Origin: Pseudomonadota bacterium
GTDB taxonomy: Bacteria; Pseudomonadota; Alphaproteobacteria; Rhizobiales; Hyphomicrobiaceae
NCBI GenBank assembly: GCA_023387235.1
Contig: JAEWIJ010000284.1
Location: forward strand, 1 to 5,588
Reading direction: 5' to 3'
Length of the DNA stretch: 5,588 nucleotides
A program made the position numbers and the translations under genes. Positions 5,362-5,588 of this stretch are shown here, piece after piece (within the stretch, counting starts at the first letter, position 1; every line of letters begins with the position of its first letter). The notes below the pieces were generated by a model that was not told the origin of the DNA, searched no databases, and saw only the letters and a list, made by a program, of their open reading frames with translations.

Positions 5362-5588
5362 CAGCGCCGATACGGCAAGTACCACCGATCATCGCGTGTC
5401 ATGGCGCCGGGGCGTGTGCCCATCACGATCCAGCGCTCCGCCTTCCACAGTTGGCCATCGGCGAGCCGTATCTCGGTTTCGATCGCGAGCACGAGGCCGG
5501 TCATGATGCTCGCCTTGCTGCGCGTCAGAACGCGGCCGGCGGCAATGGCTTCCGCCATGGCCGGCAGACGATCGAGCTCGTCGCTCGT
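5361..5588 (-). CDS. C-terminal part of an unidentified protein, 5' end outside the window
   Basis: An open frame enters from the right edge and ends at TGA (5363-5361), giving the last 75 residues. Codons are strongly G/C at the third position, as in the neighbouring genes, which supports real coding. Seen: an amphipathic stretch rich in Ala, Leu, Arg and Glu (ELDRLPAMAEAIAAGRVLTR), then a segment that alternates hydrophobic and polar residues like beta strands (GLVLAIETEIRLADGQ), then an aromatic, basic end (RWYLPYRR). No catalytic motif, membrane segment or recognised family. The ATG at 5558 is probably internal, because the frame is open to the window edge and coding-like there. The gene converges with the plus-strand operon, and its stop codon touches the T-run of the terminator. 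Confidence 0.7.
   Translation of the reverse strand, partial: TSDELDRLPAMAEAIAAGRVLTRSKASIMTGLVLAIETEIRLADGQLWKAERWIVMGTRPGAMTRDDRWYLPYRR

Overview
The window is high-GC with strong G/C at third codon positions. Its gene content points to an alphaproteobacterium, most likely of the Hyphomicrobiales (Rhizobiales): an alphaproteobacterial-type FabI, ArfB, a short M17 aminopeptidase followed by a two-SH3 NlpC/P60 peptidase, and a small Gly/Ser-rich secreted protein. The genus cannot be fixed from the sequence. Nothing suggests a mobile element, prophage or CRISPR array, and base composition is even throughout.

Left part (1-935, minus strand): the first 311 codons of the catalytic alpha subunit of a membrane-bound, periplasm-facing formate dehydrogenase (FdnG/FdoG type). 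The gene runs off the window at its 3' end. It carries a Tat signal, the N-terminal [4Fe-4S] cysteine set, and an in-frame UGA at codon 201 exactly where this family has selenocysteine. A hairpin directly downstream has the bulged U and apical GU at the positions known for the E. coli fdhF SECIS element. This is a genuine selenoprotein gene, not a pseudogene.

A 123-bp divergent intergenic region separates it from a plus-strand gene for a small exported protein of unknown function (1059-1409). About 257 bp without a gene follow (1410-1666), containing a weak terminator candidate and two dyads in front of fabI.

Central and right part (1667-5300, plus strand): four closely packed genes that probably form one operon: fabI (enoyl-ACP reductase), arfB (ribosome rescue hydrolase), an M17 leucyl-aminopeptidase-type enzyme, and a cytoplasmic-looking SH3-SH3-NlpC/P60 cysteine peptidase. 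Gaps are 24 nt, a 1-nt stop/start overlap, and 11 nt. A strong intrinsic terminator at 5326-5361 closes the unit. The C-terminal end of an unidentified minus-strand gene (5361-5588) converges on this terminator.

The peptidase pair resembles the logic of cytoplasmic murein-peptide recycling (YkfC-like endopeptidase plus aminopeptidase); that role is inference. No wholly new system is evident. The most informative element is the selenocysteine insertion signal. The unknowns are the small secreted protein and the truncated right-hand gene.
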